NCBI RefSeq assembly: GCF_002148795.1
Contig: NZ_MPOB01000001.1
Coordinates: 372,001 to 436,000 of the forward strand
Length of the DNA stretch: 64,000 nucleotides
DNA from: Oceanibaculum nanhaiense
Lineage (GTDB): Bacteria > Pseudomonadota > Alphaproteobacteria > Oceanibaculales > Oceanibaculaceae
Direction: 5' to 3'
Position 1 is the stretch's first letter; every line of letters begins with the position of its first letter. This document shows positions 1 through 9,057 of this stretch, piece by piece. The notes below the pieces were generated by a model. That model saw only the letters and a program-made list of their open reading frames with translations, ran no database searches and was not told the origin of the DNA. Position numbers and translations under genes: made by a program.

Positions 1-1188
1 GGGGTCGAGGACGAGGCGGAGATCGCCCGCATCACCGCGGCGGTGACGGCGGAGGTCGAGGAAGGCCAGCGCATCGTAAAGGAGGCCGGCGGTCTCTATG
101 TGGTCGGCACCGAGCGGCATGAGAGCCGCCGCATCGACAACCAGCTGCGCGGCCGTTCCGGCCGTCAGGGCGATCCTGGCGCGTCCAAGTTCTTCCTGGC
201 GCTCGACGACGATCTGATGCGCATCTTCGGCTCCGAGCGGATGGAAGGCATGCTGCAGAAGCTGGGGCTGAAGGAAGGCGAGGCCATCGTCCATCCCTGG
301 ATCAACAAGGCGCTGGAGAAGGCGCAGCAGAAGGTCGAGGCGCGCAACTTCGAGATTCGCAAGCAGCTGCTGAAATACGACGATGTGATGAATGACCAGC
401 GCAAGGTCATCTACGAGCAGCGCAAGGAGATCATGCGCGCCAAGGAGGTGCAGCAGATCATCCTCGATATGCGCCACGAGGTGGTGGAGGATCTGGTCGC
501 TTCCTGCATTCCCGCCAACGCCTATGCCGAGCAGTGGGAAGTGGATCGGCTGCATCAGGAGGTCGCCCGCCTGTTCAACCTCGACCTGCCGGTCCAGGAC
601 TGGGCGAAGGAAGAGGGCATCGCCGACCAGGAGATCCGCGAGCGCATCATCAGCGCCGTGGACCGCAAGATGGCGGAGAAGGTGGCGAATTACGGCGCCG
701 ACATCATGCGCATGGCGGAAAAGAGCCTGCTGCTGCAGATCCTCGACCAGTGCTGGAAGGATCATCTGCTGCAGCTCGATCATCTGCGCCAGGGCGTATC
801 TCTGCGCGCCTATGCCCAGAAGGACCCGCTGAACGAGTACAAGCGCGAGGCCTTCCTGCTGTTCGACGGGCTGTTGAGCCGCCTGCGCGAGACCGTGGTG
901 TCGGTGCTGGCCCATGTCGAGATGCGGGTGAACCGGCCGGAGGATATGCAGCCCCAGCCGCAGGAAATGCACGAGACGCGCCACGATCCGGCGATGGACG
1001 AGCTGGTTGGCGCCGATGGCGAGCCTGCCCCCGCTGGATTCTCGGGCGGTGCCGATCTGCCGGCCCGGCGTATGGCGGCGGCCATCGATCCGAACGATCC
1101 GTCCAGCTGGGGCAAGGTGCAGCGCAATGCGCTCTGCCCCTGCGGTTCAGGCAAGAAGTTCAAGCATTGTCATGGGCAGATCGCGTAG
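1..1188 (+). CDS. secA: Preprotein translocase ATPase SecA, C-terminal part (5' end outside the window)
   Basis: The frame is open from the first base of the window, so the gene begins upstream; about 395 C-terminal residues are present. SecA is the ATP-driven motor that pushes preproteins through SecYEG. The visible part starts in the second nucleotide-binding fold ([24 protein letters not shown] region, the arginine-finger motif VI), continues through the helical scaffold and wing domains ([17 protein letters not shown], then [18 protein letters not shown]), and ends in a linker plus a SEC-C zinc motif [13 protein letters not shown], which binds Zn and SecB or phospholipid. The stop is TAG at 1186-1188. 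Nothing looks damaged. The identification is certain; only the N-terminus is missing because of the window edge. Confidence 0.98.
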   Translation, partial: GVEDEAEIARITAAVTAEVEEGQRIVKEAGGLYVVGTERHESRRIDNQLRGRSGRQGDPGASKFFLALDDDLMRIFGSERMEGMLQKLGLKEGEAIVHPWINKALEKAQQKVEARNFEIRKQLLKYDDVMNDQRKVIYEQRKEIMRAKEVQQIILDMRHEVVEDLVASCIPANAYAEQWEVDRLHQEVARLFNLDLPVQDWAKEEGIADQEIRERIISAVDRKMAEKVANYGADIMRMAEKSLLLQILDQCWKDHLLQLDHLRQGVSLRAYAQKDPLNEYKREAFLLFDGLLSRLRETVVSVLAHVEMRVNRPEDMQPQPQEMHETRHDPAMDELVGADGEPAPAGFSGGADLPARRMAAAIDPNDPSSWGKVQRNALCPCGSGKKFKHCHGQIA

Positions 1189-1286
1189 GCGGGGTATTCT
1201 GATACAGTACAATTTGCGCAGAATCAGAATCGCGTGAGTCCGTCAAGTTTTTTCTTGATTATGTTTAAGGGAAAATTAATACTGAT

Positions 1287-1790
1287 TTGTCGATAGGCAA
1301 CCCAGAATGGGGACGCAACGTGTTGGTACCGTCAGTAGCGACGTTGGAAAACATCTCTCCGGCCGGATTTTCCGGGCGGGGCGATAGCGATTCCAGCCCC
1401 GCTACCTATCAGCCGGAACCTTTGCCGACACAGATCGCCTACAGTTCCACGCGGCTGTCCTACGATTCTGAAATCCGGCGTCTGTTCTTCCAGTATCGCG
1501 ATACCGAGACCGGCGAAATCCAGCGCGAGATTCCGTCGCGCGAAGCCATGAAGGTCTATGAGCAGCGCGAACAGCGCCGGGAAGAGGCACGCCAGGTCGA
1601 TACGACCGACGAAGCCGCCGCCACTGGTGCTGGCACTGGCAGCCGTCAGCTGGAGGTGCGGGTCATCAGTGGTGAACCGGCAAGTCAGCAGCGTGCCGCG
1701 ACGCCGGCGACCGGGGCTGAGTCCGAGGGCGAAGGCCCGTCTGCCGACACCGGATCTTCCCGCGGCATCACGACCGACCAGCTCGTCTAA
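1287..1790 (+). CDS. FlaG-like small protein, possibly flagellar
   Basis: A 167-residue protein starting at a TTG, with an AAGGGAAAA stretch about 12 bases upstream; a GTG at 1320 is an alternative start. The only recognisable segment is residues about 53-85: a hydrophobic strand (IRRLFFQYRD) followed by TGEIQREIPSREAM. This matches the pattern 'vqvvDkeTGEviRqIPpee' seen in FlaG-domain proteins, which are linked to flagellar filament length. The flanks are low in complexity: a Pro/Ser/Thr-rich N-terminus and a C-terminus rich in Ala, Thr, Glu and Gly, probably disordered. There are no flagellar neighbours here, so the function is inferred from this one motif. Confidence 0.55.
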   Translation: MSIGNPEWGRNVLVPSVATLENISPAGFSGRGDSDSSPATYQPEPLPTQIAYSSTRLSYDSEIRRLFFQYRDTETGEIQREIPSREAMKVYEQREQRREEARQVDTTDEAAATGAGTGSRQLEVRVISGEPASQQRAATPATGAESEGEGPSADTGSSRGITTDQLV

Positions 1791-1805
1791 CTTTTTTCCG
1801 CTCTT

Positions 1806-3035
1806 CTACTCCACCCGGAACGGCAGATTGCCGGCCGCTGCCGCGCCCTTGCCGTCGCGCACGGTGACATAGAGCCTGTAGGCGCCGGGGGCGAGGCCAC
1901 CCAGCGTGACCGCATTGTTGGCCGCTGCACGTATCGCTTGCGGGAAGCGTCGCAATTCCGGCTCGGCGTCCCCGGCTTTCAGCAGCGTTTGCTGCTCCTC
2001 CATGATTTCCCATTCCACGATCAGCGAATCCCCGTCCGGATCGCTGGCGTCCAGCCGCGCCACGATCTCCCGGCCCGGCGCGATGACATCGCTGTTGGCG
2101 AAGGCCAGCGCGGCGATGCGCGGCGCGCGGTTGCCGCCGGGCGTCCTGCCACCCCAGGCGGCGGCCATGATCTCCGCGCTCTGCTGCCACTCGCCGGTCG
2201 GCAGCAACAGGCTGTGCCAGGTGTGGGTTACCTCCTGCTTCCAGCCCCACAGGAACAGGATCTGCCCGGCGCTGTCCGGGCCGATGGCGGAAAGCTGCTT
2301 TTCCAGCAGCGTCGCCTTCTGCGTGCTGGTCGGTTCAATGGCGGCGCCCCAGCCGGTCTTCGGCGCCTGCCACTGGCCGATGGCGCCCAGCTCGGTCAGG
2401 ATCAGCGGGCCGGTCCAGCCCTGCGCCCGCACGCGCGCCGGCACGCTCGGTACGCTCTCGCCATAGGAATTGATGCCCAGCACGTCGATGCTGGGGGCCT
2501 GGGCTTTCAGCTTCGCCACCTTGTCCGTGCCGGTTTCCGCCAGCACCGCCAGGGTGGGGTGATCGGGATCGAGCGACTTCACCAGCCGCGCCGCCTCCTC
2601 AATGGCCGGCCAGACCTGGCTGTCGTCCGTCAGCTCCGACTCGACCTCATTGCCGATGCCCCACATCAGCAGGGCGGGATGGTCCTTGTGCGCCAGCACG
2701 AAGTCCCGCAGCCGGGCCATTTGCGGTTCGACATGGGCGGGATTGGCGTAATCGAAGCCGCGCCTTGGATGTTCCAGCCAGAACCCCAGGATGACCTTCA
2801 GCCCCAGCCGCTGTGCTGCGTCCAGCACATCCTCGCCATTATCGCCATAGGTGCGGATGGTGGTGACGCTGAGGCCGGGCAGCATGTCGAGATTGCCCCA
2901 GCCGGCCACGCCATGCGCCTGGAAGGGCTTGCCGTCCACCAGCAGGCGCGTGCCCTCGACACGGACATCCGCGCGGGCCGGAAGCGCGGCGACCAGAAGC
3001 AGAATCAGCAGCGGCAGGACAAGGCGGATCGGCAT
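1806..3035 (-). CDS. Exported clan-A (GH2-like TIM barrel) glycoside hydrolase
   Basis: I take the ATG at 3035 as the start, because it opens a clear signal peptide (MPIRLVLPLLILLLVAALPARA, written here only to show the hydrophobic core and the ARA cleavage site). The frame is open for another 88 codons upstream, but that part reads as low-quality sequence. The mature protein begins with the 'rVEGTRLLVDGKPFQAHGV' strand typical of GH2/GH5 clan-A barrels. A GNEVE motif provides the acid/base Glu and ILTELGAIG the likely nucleophile Glu. The last ~100 residues form a beta-rich, Ig/cadherin-like domain (DASDPDGDSLIVEWEI). It is 409 residues long. Substrate unknown; a beta-glucan or beta-glucuronide role is possible but unproven. 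Confidence 0.75.
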   Translation of the reverse strand: MPIRLVLPLLILLLVAALPARADVRVEGTRLLVDGKPFQAHGVAGWGNLDMLPGLSVTTIRTYGDNGEDVLDAAQRLGLKVILGFWLEHPRRGFDYANPAHVEPQMARLRDFVLAHKDHPALLMWGIGNEVESELTDDSQVWPAIEEAARLVKSLDPDHPTLAVLAETGTDKVAKLKAQAPSIDVLGINSYGESVPSVPARVRAQGWTGPLILTELGAIGQWQAPKTGWGAAIEPTSTQKATLLEKQLSAIGPDSAGQILFLWGWKQEVTHTWHSLLLPTGEWQQSAEIMAAAWGGRTPGGNRAPRIAALAFANSDVIAPGREIVARLDASDPDGDSLIVEWEIMEEQQTLLKAGDAEPELRRFPQAIRAAANNAVTLGGLAPGAYRLYVTVRDGKGAAAAGNLPFRVE

Positions 3036-3132
3036 GGGGGCTCCGGCTTTGATGGTCTTTTCGGGGCAGGCGTTGAACCTGGTACCGCCCTTCCTATCTG
3101 AACGGAGCAAATCAGCGAAGTGTGGAGAAATG

Positions 3133-3846
3133 ATGGACCCGACGAAATTCCTCGACCAGTTCCTTGGCGGTGACTCGAAAGCGAAACTGCAACAGGCTGG
3201 CGGCGCCGCGAAACAGCAGTTCGACCGCATGGGCGGCATGGGCGGTTTCGCTGGTGGAGCCGCGGCTGGCGGCCTGGCCGGGCTGCTGCTGGGCAACAAG
3301 AAGGTCCGTAAGATGGCCGGCGGCGTTGTCGGCTATGGTGGGGCCGCGGCGCTGGGTGCGCTGGCCTTCAAGGCCTATCAGAACTGGCAGGAGGGCAAGC
3401 AGGCGGCTTCCGCGCCGGCGGCAACCGAGGCCGATATGCCGAGGACCGAGGCGCGCTTCCTGCCGGACGCGGCACCCGCCGCCACCGGCGAGCCGTTCCA
3501 GCTGTCGCTGATCCGCGCCATGATCGGCGCGGCCAAGGCCGACGGCCATGTCGATGCGGCGGAGCAGAAGCTGCTGTTCGAGCAGGTGGATCGCATGGGT
3601 CTGGACGCCGAGGCCAAGGGCTTCGTCTTCGATACGCTGGCCAAGCCCACGGGCCTCTCGGAGATCGCCGCTGCCGCCCGCACGCAGGAACAGGCGGCAG
3701 AGCTCTATCTTGTCTCCCGCCTTGCCATCGATCCCGACCATCCGGCGGAGAAGGTCTATCTGGAGGCACTGGCCCACCGGCTGAGCCTGCCGGTGGAGCT
3801 CGTCGCCCATCTCGACCGCCAGGCGGAAACCGGCTTGTCGGCGTAG
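3133..3846 (+). CDS. DUF533 / TerB-like protein (YebE family)
   Basis: A 237-residue protein. Two ATGs follow each other at 3130 and 3133; the second has better spacing (5 nt) from the GGAG at 3124-3127. The N-terminus (DPTKFLDQFLGG) is followed by a Gly/Met/Ala-rich stretch and a glycine-zipper-like hydrophobic segment, residues about 35-75. After a Pro/Ala linker comes a helical TerB-like domain (residues about 115-230) with the acidic pattern MIGAAKADGHVDAAE, typical of DUF533/YebE proteins. Family members are inner-membrane associated and of unknown function; E. coli YebE is linked to envelope stress. It is convergent with the next gene, 13 bp away. Confidence 0.75.
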   Translation: MDPTKFLDQFLGGDSKAKLQQAGGAAKQQFDRMGGMGGFAGGAAAGGLAGLLLGNKKVRKMAGGVVGYGGAAALGALAFKAYQNWQEGKQAASAPAATEADMPRTEARFLPDAAPAATGEPFQLSLIRAMIGAAKADGHVDAAEQKLLFEQVDRMGLDAEAKGFVFDTLAKPTGLSEIAAAARTQEQAAELYLVSRLAIDPDHPAEKVYLEALAHRLSLPVELVAHLDRQAETGLSA

Positions 3847-3859
3847 CGGGGGAGGGCGC

Positions 3860-4903
3860 TTACCGCGCCCCGAACCCTTTCAGGAAGCTGGCGAGATTGT
3901 CGCCCAGGATATCGGACGGGTAGCCGCCTTCCTGCACCAGCACGCTGGGCAGGCCGAGCCCGGCGATGGTGCTGGCGATGCGTCCGAAGCCCGGCGTGGT
4001 GATGTGGAAGAAGCGCAAAGGATCGGCCTCCGATGCATCCAGCCCCAGAGCCACCACCAGCGCGCCCGGCTGGAACGCCCTGATGGCCGCAAGCGCCGGT
4101 TCCAGCGCTTCAAGGTAAGCATCGTCGCTGGTGCCCTGCGGCAGCGGGATGTTCAGATTGCAACCGGTGCCGATACCCTCGCCGCGTTCGTCGTCGAAGC
4201 CCGTGTACCAGGGGTAGAAGCTGGTCGGGTCGCCATGCAGCGAGACCGTCAGCACATCGTCGCGGCCGTAGAAGATGCCCTGCGTGCCGTTGCCGTGATG
4301 CACATCGACATCGAGGATCGCCACCCGGCCGAATTTTGCCAGCAACGCCTGGGCGGCAATCGCGCTGTTGTTCAGGAAGCAGAAGCCACCCGACAGATCG
4401 TGATAGGCGTGATGCCCCGGCGGTCGGCACAGCGCATAGGCCGCGCTGGCCCCCGCCTCGACATGGGATGCTGCCGCCAGCGCACTCTGCGCCGACCAGT
4501 ACACGCCTTCCCAGGTGCCGGCGCCGATCGGGCAGGCGGTGTCGGTTGTGTAATAGCCGACGCGCGACACGATGGAGGCCTTTGCGCTTATACCGCGCGT
4601 ATCCGCCATGTGCCGGCTGGGATGCACGTTCGGCGTGATCTCCGCCGAGGCATTGGGCAGGGCCGACCAGTCGGCATGCGCGGTCTTCAGGAAATCGACA
4701 TAGCCGTCATCGTGGATGGCGCGGATCGGCGCTTCCCCACGATCTTCCGGCGCGCGGACGTCATGGCCGGCGGCCTTCGCCGATTTCAGGAAGACGTGCG
4801 CGCGCTCGGCCTGTTCCGGGCTTTGCGTCACCTGGCCCCGGAAGATGAAAGTCCTTGGGTCGTGGCGTTCCTGCTGCGGGGCGTAGAAGACGGGAATGGA
4901 CAT
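3860..4903 (-). CDS. Acetylpolyamine amidohydrolase-like histone deacetylase family protein
   Basis: A 347-residue zinc amidohydrolase of the HDAC/AcuC/APAH superfamily. The zinc and charge-relay motifs are all visible: PPGHHAYH (catalytic His pair), DVDVHHGNGTQ (Asp and His zinc ligands), LGLDASEADPL (third zinc Asp) and QEGGYP (catalytic Tyr). The SRHMADTRG and GYYTTDTACPIGAGTWEGVYWSA segments resemble bacterial acetylpolyamine amidohydrolases more than AcuC, so deacetylation of acetylated polyamines is the best guess. The chosen ATG (4903) overlaps the stop of the upstream M20 gene by one base (TGATG), so the two are translationally coupled. Substrate preference is inferred from family resemblance. 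Confidence 0.85.
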   Translation of the reverse strand: MSIPVFYAPQQERHDPRTFIFRGQVTQSPEQAERAHVFLKSAKAAGHDVRAPEDRGEAPIRAIHDDGYVDFLKTAHADWSALPNASAEITPNVHPSRHMADTRGISAKASIVSRVGYYTTDTACPIGAGTWEGVYWSAQSALAAASHVEAGASAAYALCRPPGHHAYHDLSGGFCFLNNSAIAAQALLAKFGRVAILDVDVHHGNGTQGIFYGRDDVLTVSLHGDPTSFYPWYTGFDDERGEGIGTGCNLNIPLPQGTSDDAYLEALEPALAAIRAFQPGALVVALGLDASEADPLRFFHITTPGFGRIASTIAGLGLPSVLVQEGGYPSDILGDNLASFLKGFGAR

Positions 4904-6186
4904 CAGGCCGCCTTCTCCACACCGCACCAGTCGGCGATGAACAGCGCCACCGACTGCGTGACCTTACGGATGGAATCGATGCTCACGCGCTCGTCGAAGC
5001 CGTGGATTTCCGTCGATTTCGGGCCATAGACCATGGCCGGGATATTGGCGTAGAGGCCATAGAAGCGGGCATCGGTCGTGCCGGTGAAGATGCGCTTCTG
5101 CAATTCCTCGCCATAGACCGTCTTGTGGCAGCTCTTCAGCAGATCCTGGCCTTCCTCGCCGCCTTCCAGGATGTACCCTTCGGCCTGGAAGCCGTGATAG
5201 ACGATCTGCGGCGGGTTGTTGGCGAGGAAAGTGCTCTTGCGTGCAGCACCGGCCACCGTCTCCTCGACGGCGCGGCGGACATCGGCCAGATCCTGCCCCG
5301 GATAGCAGGAAATCCGCATGTCGAAGGTGCACCAGGCCGGCACCGAGCTGGTCCAGTCGCCGCCCTCGATCTTCGAGACCACGAAATTGATCGGGTGCTC
5401 CTCGTCATGGAACATCGGATGTCGGTCCTTGTTCCATTCCGCTTCCAGCCCGTGCAGCGCCTCGATGATCGGGAAGCAGGCCTCGATGGCGTTGGAGCCG
5501 CTGCCGGCATAGGCGACATGGGCTGGCCGGCCGCGCACCTTCACCTGGAACCACATGACGCCGACCTGGGCGGAACCCAGCCGGTCGCCCGAGGGTTCGG
5601 TGATGATCGCGGTGTCGGCGCGGTAGCCGCGCTGCAGGCAGGCCAGCGCGCCATTGCCGGTGCATTCCTCTTCCACCACCGACTGGAAATGGATGTCGCC
5701 GGCCGGGGCCAGGCCAATCCGCTTCAGCGCATCGAGGGCGTAAAGATTGATCGCCAGCCCGGCCTTCATATCGCCGGCACCACGGCCATACAGCCAGTCG
5801 CCATCGACATAGGAATCGAAGGGCGGGCGCGTCCACATATCCAGCGGGCCGGTCGGCACCACGTCGATATGGCCGTTCAGGATCAGCGACTTGCCCTTGG
5901 CGTTGCTGGGTCGGTGCGAGCCGACGACGTTCCAGGCATCGTCATAGGAGATATGGACCGGCGAGAAACCCGGCAGGTTCTGGATATCCTCGATATTGAT
6001 CTTCCAACGATCGACGGTCAGGCCGCGCTCGCGCATCGAGCGCGCCATGAAATCCTGCGCCGTCGCTTCCTGGCCGCGCAGCGAGGGCAGCCGCACCAGC
6101 TCCGCCGTATAGTCGATCTGCTCCTGAAGCCCGTCATCGACCGCTTTCATGATCTTTGTCGTCAGTTCGGTATCGGGCATCGCCAT
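4903..6186 (-). CDS. M20 family deacylase (ArgE/DapE-like metallopeptidase)
   Basis: A 427-residue zinc hydrolase of the M20 clan. The metal ligands appear in the expected order: NGHIDVVP (His), GRGAGDMKAG (Asp bridging the metals), VVEEECTGNG (catalytic Glu pair), TEPSG (Glu) and STEIHGFDE near the C-terminus (His). The dimerisation 'lid' domain lies between, around residues 205-310. Such enzymes remove acyl groups from amino acids or polyamines (acetylornithine deacetylase, succinyl-diaminopimelate desuccinylase and similar). It is cotranscribed with the APAH-like gene downstream and divergent from an N-carbamoyl hydrolase. The pairing suggests N-acyl amine or amino acid breakdown, not arginine synthesis, but the substrate is not readable from sequence. 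Confidence 0.88.
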   Translation of the reverse strand: MAMPDTELTTKIMKAVDDGLQEQIDYTAELVRLPSLRGQEATAQDFMARSMRERGLTVDRWKINIEDIQNLPGFSPVHISYDDAWNVVGSHRPSNAKGKSLILNGHIDVVPTGPLDMWTRPPFDSYVDGDWLYGRGAGDMKAGLAINLYALDALKRIGLAPAGDIHFQSVVEEECTGNGALACLQRGYRADTAIITEPSGDRLGSAQVGVMWFQVKVRGRPAHVAYAGSGSNAIEACFPIIEALHGLEAEWNKDRHPMFHDEEHPINFVVSKIEGGDWTSSVPAWCTFDMRISCYPGQDLADVRRAVEETVAGAARKSTFLANNPPQIVYHGFQAEGYILEGGEEGQDLLKSCHKTVYGEELQKRIFTGTTDARFYGLYANIPAMVYGPKSTEIHGFDERVSIDSIRKVTQSVALFIADWCGVEKAA

Positions 6187-6311
6187 CTCCTGTTCGCTTA
6201 TGCTTGGCTGCTGTGGATGTTGTGAGTATCAGTGACAAGTAGAACAGATGCAACGTGGCACAGCACAGGGTAGGCTGGCACGTGGCGCAGGACAAACAGG
6301 GAAGCGGTGCG
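6187..6311. promoter_or_regulatory. Divergent control region between two M20-clan hydrolase genes
   Basis: This 125-bp stretch must hold the promoters for the leftward M20/APAH pair and the rightward carbamoylase-like gene. It is less G+C rich than the genes around it. I could not find a convincing palindrome or a near-consensus -35/-10 pair. A GGGAAGCGG stretch just before 6312 can serve as the ribosome binding site for the rightward gene. Confidence 0.45.
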
Positions 6312-7541
6312 ATGAAGAATATCCAGATCAGGGGCGACCGGCTGTGGGACAGCCTGATGGAGATGGCGAAGATCGGCGCGACCGAGAAGGGCGGCAATTG
6401 CCGCCTGGCGGCCAGCGATCTGGATAAGGAAGGCCGCGACCTGTTCGTGCGCTGGTGCAAGGAAGCCGGCTGCACCGTCACGGTGGATGCCATCGGCAAT
6501 ATCTTCGCCCGCCGCCCCGGCAAGAATAACGATCTGCCGCCGGTGATGACCGGCAGCCATCTCGACACCCAGCCGACCGGCGGCCGCTTCGACGGCGTCT
6601 ATGGCGTGCTGGCGGGGCTGGAGGTCGTGCGCACGCTGAACGATGCCGGTATCGAGACCGAGGCACCGGTCGAGGTGGTGGTCTGGACCAATGAGGAAGG
6701 CTCGCGCTTCTCCCCGGCGATGATGGGCTCCGGCGTGTTTGCCGGGGTGTTCCCGCTGGAGGAGATCCAGGCAAAGCAGGATATTGATGGGCTGAAGCTG
6801 GGCGACGAGCTGCGCCGCATCGGCTATGAGGGCACCGCCCCGATGGGCAAGCCCGTGAAGGCCTATTTCGAGGCGCATATCGAGCAGGGGCCGATCCTCG
6901 AGGCGGAGAAGAAGCCGGTCGGCATCGTCACCGGCGCACAGGGCCAGCGCTGGTATGAGGTCACGGTGGTGGGGCAGGAGGCGCATGCCGGCCCGACGCC
7001 GATGGCGCGCCGCCGCGACGCGCTGGTCGGCGCCTCGCGCATGATCCAGGAGGTCAACCGCATCGGCCTCGCCAACCAGCCCTATGCCTGCGCCACGGTC
7101 GGCTTCATGCAGGTCAGCCCGAATTCGCGCAACGTGATCCCCGGCCGTGTGTTCTTTGCGGTCGATTTCCGCCATCCCGACGATGCCGTCCTGACCAAGA
7201 TGGACAGCGAGCTGCGCGCGGCGTGCACGAGGATCGCACAGGAAGCCGGGCTGGAGGTCGAGGTCAGCGAGTTCTGGTATTTCCCGCCGACGCCGTTCGA
7301 CGCGAAATGCGTCGCCGCCGTGCGCGAGGGCGCGAAGCTCTATGGCTACGAGCATATGGAGATCGTCTCCGGCGCGGGCCATGACGCGGTCTATATGGCG
7401 AAGGTGGCACCCACCGGCATGATCTTCGTGCCCTGCGAAGACGGCATCAGCCACAATGAGGTGGAGAACGCCGATCCGAAGGATCTGGAGGCCGGCGGCA
7501 ATGTGCTGCTGCACGCCATGCTGGAACGCGCGCAGGGTTGA
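6312..7541 (+). CDS. Zn-dependent M20 amidohydrolase: N-carbamoyl-L-amino acid hydrolase / allantoate amidohydrolase family
   Basis: A 409-residue hydrolase of the M20 beta-ureidopropionase/carbamoylase/allantoate amidohydrolase group. Signature segments: TGSHLDTQPTGGRFDGVYG (His and Asp ligands), WTNEEGSRFSPAMMGSG (catalytic Glu pair), EAHIEQGPILE (His ligand and substrate contact) and VPCEDGISHNE (last His ligand). These enzymes cleave N-carbamoyl groups from amino acids, beta-ureidopropionate or allantoate. The ATG at 6312 follows a GGGAAGCGG motif and gives the usual family length; an upstream in-frame ATG at 6255 adds 19 unconserved residues. The neighbouring gene overlaps by a few bases if its TTG start is used. 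No dihydropyrimidinase or allantoinase is in view, so the substrate stays open. Confidence 0.88.
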   Translation: MKNIQIRGDRLWDSLMEMAKIGATEKGGNCRLAASDLDKEGRDLFVRWCKEAGCTVTVDAIGNIFARRPGKNNDLPPVMTGSHLDTQPTGGRFDGVYGVLAGLEVVRTLNDAGIETEAPVEVVVWTNEEGSRFSPAMMGSGVFAGVFPLEEIQAKQDIDGLKLGDELRRIGYEGTAPMGKPVKAYFEAHIEQGPILEAEKKPVGIVTGAQGQRWYEVTVVGQEAHAGPTPMARRRDALVGASRMIQEVNRIGLANQPYACATVGFMQVSPNSRNVIPGRVFFAVDFRHPDDAVLTKMDSELRAACTRIAQEAGLEVEVSEFWYFPPTPFDAKCVAAVREGAKLYGYEHMEIVSGAGHDAVYMAKVAPTGMIFVPCEDGISHNEVENADPKDLEAGGNVLLHAMLERAQG

Positions 7542-7549
7542 TCCTGAGG

Positions 7550-8518
7550 ATGGTGTTGCGCCCCGCCAGGACCGAGGAGTGTGCGGCGCTCACCGATCTG
7601 GTGCTGCGCTCCAAGGCGCATTGGGGCTACAGCGACGCCTTCATGGAATCCTGCCGGGACGAGCTGGCGGTCACGCCGGAACGGCTGGCCGTCCAGCCCT
7701 GCTTCGTGCTGGAACGGGACGGGCGGCCCGCCGGCATCTGGGCGCTCGACCTGTCCGATAGCGTGCCGGAGGTGGCGCTGATGTTCGCCGACCCGGCGGT
7801 CATCGGCGGCGGCGTGGGGCGCCTGCTCTGGCAGCATATGGCGGCCGAACTGCGCCGCAGGGGCCATGACCGCGTACAGCTGGATGCCGACCCGAATGCG
7901 GAGCCGTTCTACGAACGCGTGGGCTGCCGGCAGATCGGCACGAACGCCTCGCCTTCGACGGGCCGCATCCTGAAACGCTACGAGGCCGATGCGTCGCTGG
8001 TGCTGACGACGAAGCGGCTCATTCTGCGCTGTTACGCGCCCGGCGAGGATGAGGCGCTCTATCCGATCATGAGCGATCCCGTCACCATGCGCTTCTGGCC
8101 GCAGCCCTATGACCGGGCTGGGGTTGCCGGCTGGGTCAATCGCTGGATCGAGTCCTATGCCGAGAACGGCTATGGCCGCTGGGCGATGCTCGACCGGGAA
8201 ACCGGGCAGCGGATCGGCGATGCCGGGCTGATCCGCACCGTGCTGATGGGGCAGGAGGTCATCGATCTCGGCTACATCATCCACAATCCCTATTGGCGGC
8301 AGGGCTATGCGGTGGAGGCCGCCGCCGCGATCCGCGACCACAGCTTCGATGTGCTGGGCCTGCCCCGGCTGGTCGCCAATATGGCGCATGATCATGCGGG
8401 TTCGGCACGCGTCGCGGAGAAGATCGGCATGGCGAAGGTGGCGGAATTCGACAATCCGCGGAACCGCAACATCCGCACCTTCTTTTATGCGCTGGATAAT
8501 CCTAACGCCGGTCCCTGA
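7550..8518 (+). CDS. Double GNAT-domain N-acetyltransferase
   Basis: Two acetyltransferase domains in one chain of about 322 residues. The N-terminal half (residues about 1-145) is a small GNAT domain with an acetyl-CoA loop-like VIGGGVGRLLW and an 'AEPFYERVGC' ending, as in YjhB/PhnO-like GNATs. The C-terminal half (about 150-320) is RimJ/RimL-like: LTTKRLILR, WAMLDRETGQRIGDAGL, NPYWRQGYAVEAAAAI and VAEKIGMAK. I prefer the ATG at 7550; a TTG at 7538 overlaps the upstream stop. The gene ends convergently inside tadA, a 17-bp tail-to-tail overlap. Such fusions are uncommon; possible substrates include amines or ribosomal protein N-termini. Confidence 0.85.
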   Translation: MVLRPARTEECAALTDLVLRSKAHWGYSDAFMESCRDELAVTPERLAVQPCFVLERDGRPAGIWALDLSDSVPEVALMFADPAVIGGGVGRLLWQHMAAELRRRGHDRVQLDADPNAEPFYERVGCRQIGTNASPSTGRILKRYEADASLVLTTKRLILRCYAPGEDEALYPIMSDPVTMRFWPQPYDRAGVAGWVNRWIESYAENGYGRWAMLDRETGQRIGDAGLIRTVLMGQEVIDLGYIIHNPYWRQGYAVEAAAAIRDHSFDVLGLPRLVANMAHDHAGSARVAEKIGMAKVAEFDNPRNRNIRTFFYALDNPNAGP

Positions 8519-8954
8519 AGAAGCCGCGCAGCAGGTCCGCCGCCTCGCGCTCGCCGATGCCGCCATAGGTTTCCGGCGCGTGATGGCAGGTCGGCTGGCC
8601 GAACAGGCGCGGCCCATGCTCGACCGCGCCGCCCTTCGGATCATAGGCCGCGAAATAGAGCCGCCTGATGCGCGCCATGCTGATTGCCTGGGCGCACATG
8701 GCGCAGGGTTCCAGCGTCACATAGAGGTCGCAGTCCGGCAGGCGCGGCTCGCCCGCAATCCGGCAGGCTTCGCGGATCGCCAGCAGCTCGGCATGGGCGG
8801 TGGGGTCGCGGTCGGTCTCCACGCGGTTATGCGCGCGGACGAGGATCTCGCCGCCGCGCACCAGCACGGCGCCGACCGGCACCTCGCCCTCGGCCGCCGC
8901 CTGTCGCGCCTCGTCCAGCGCTGCTGCCATGAACCCGTTGGTTTCCGCAATCAT
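8502..8954 (-). CDS. tadA: tRNA(adenine-34) deaminase TadA
   Basis: A 150-residue cytidine/deoxycytidylate deaminase-fold enzyme. It has the zinc and proton-shuttle motif TAHAELLAI (HAE) and the cysteine motif TLEPCAMCAQA. EVPVGAVLV near the N-terminus and DPKGGAVEHG are typical of TadA, which converts A34 to inosine in tRNA-Arg(ACG). The ATG at 8954 has an AGGG seven bases upstream and gives normal TadA length; a start 45 bases further upstream is less likely. Its 3' end overlaps the double-GNAT gene on the other strand by 17 bp, so antisense effects are possible. Confidence 0.9.
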   Translation of the reverse strand: MIAETNGFMAAALDEARQAAAEGEVPVGAVLVRGGEILVRAHNRVETDRDPTAHAELLAIREACRIAGEPRLPDCDLYVTLEPCAMCAQAISMARIRRLYFAAYDPKGGAVEHGPRLFGQPTCHHAPETYGGIGEREAADLLRGFFRDRR

Positions 8955-9057
8955 CGCCGGACCCTGCCGCGCGGTCCCGGTCCCGTCAAGCGCGCCCATT
9001 GCCCGTTCCGGGCTTTGCGCCTACTCTCCGGCCAAGAATGACACCCTGGATGCACGC

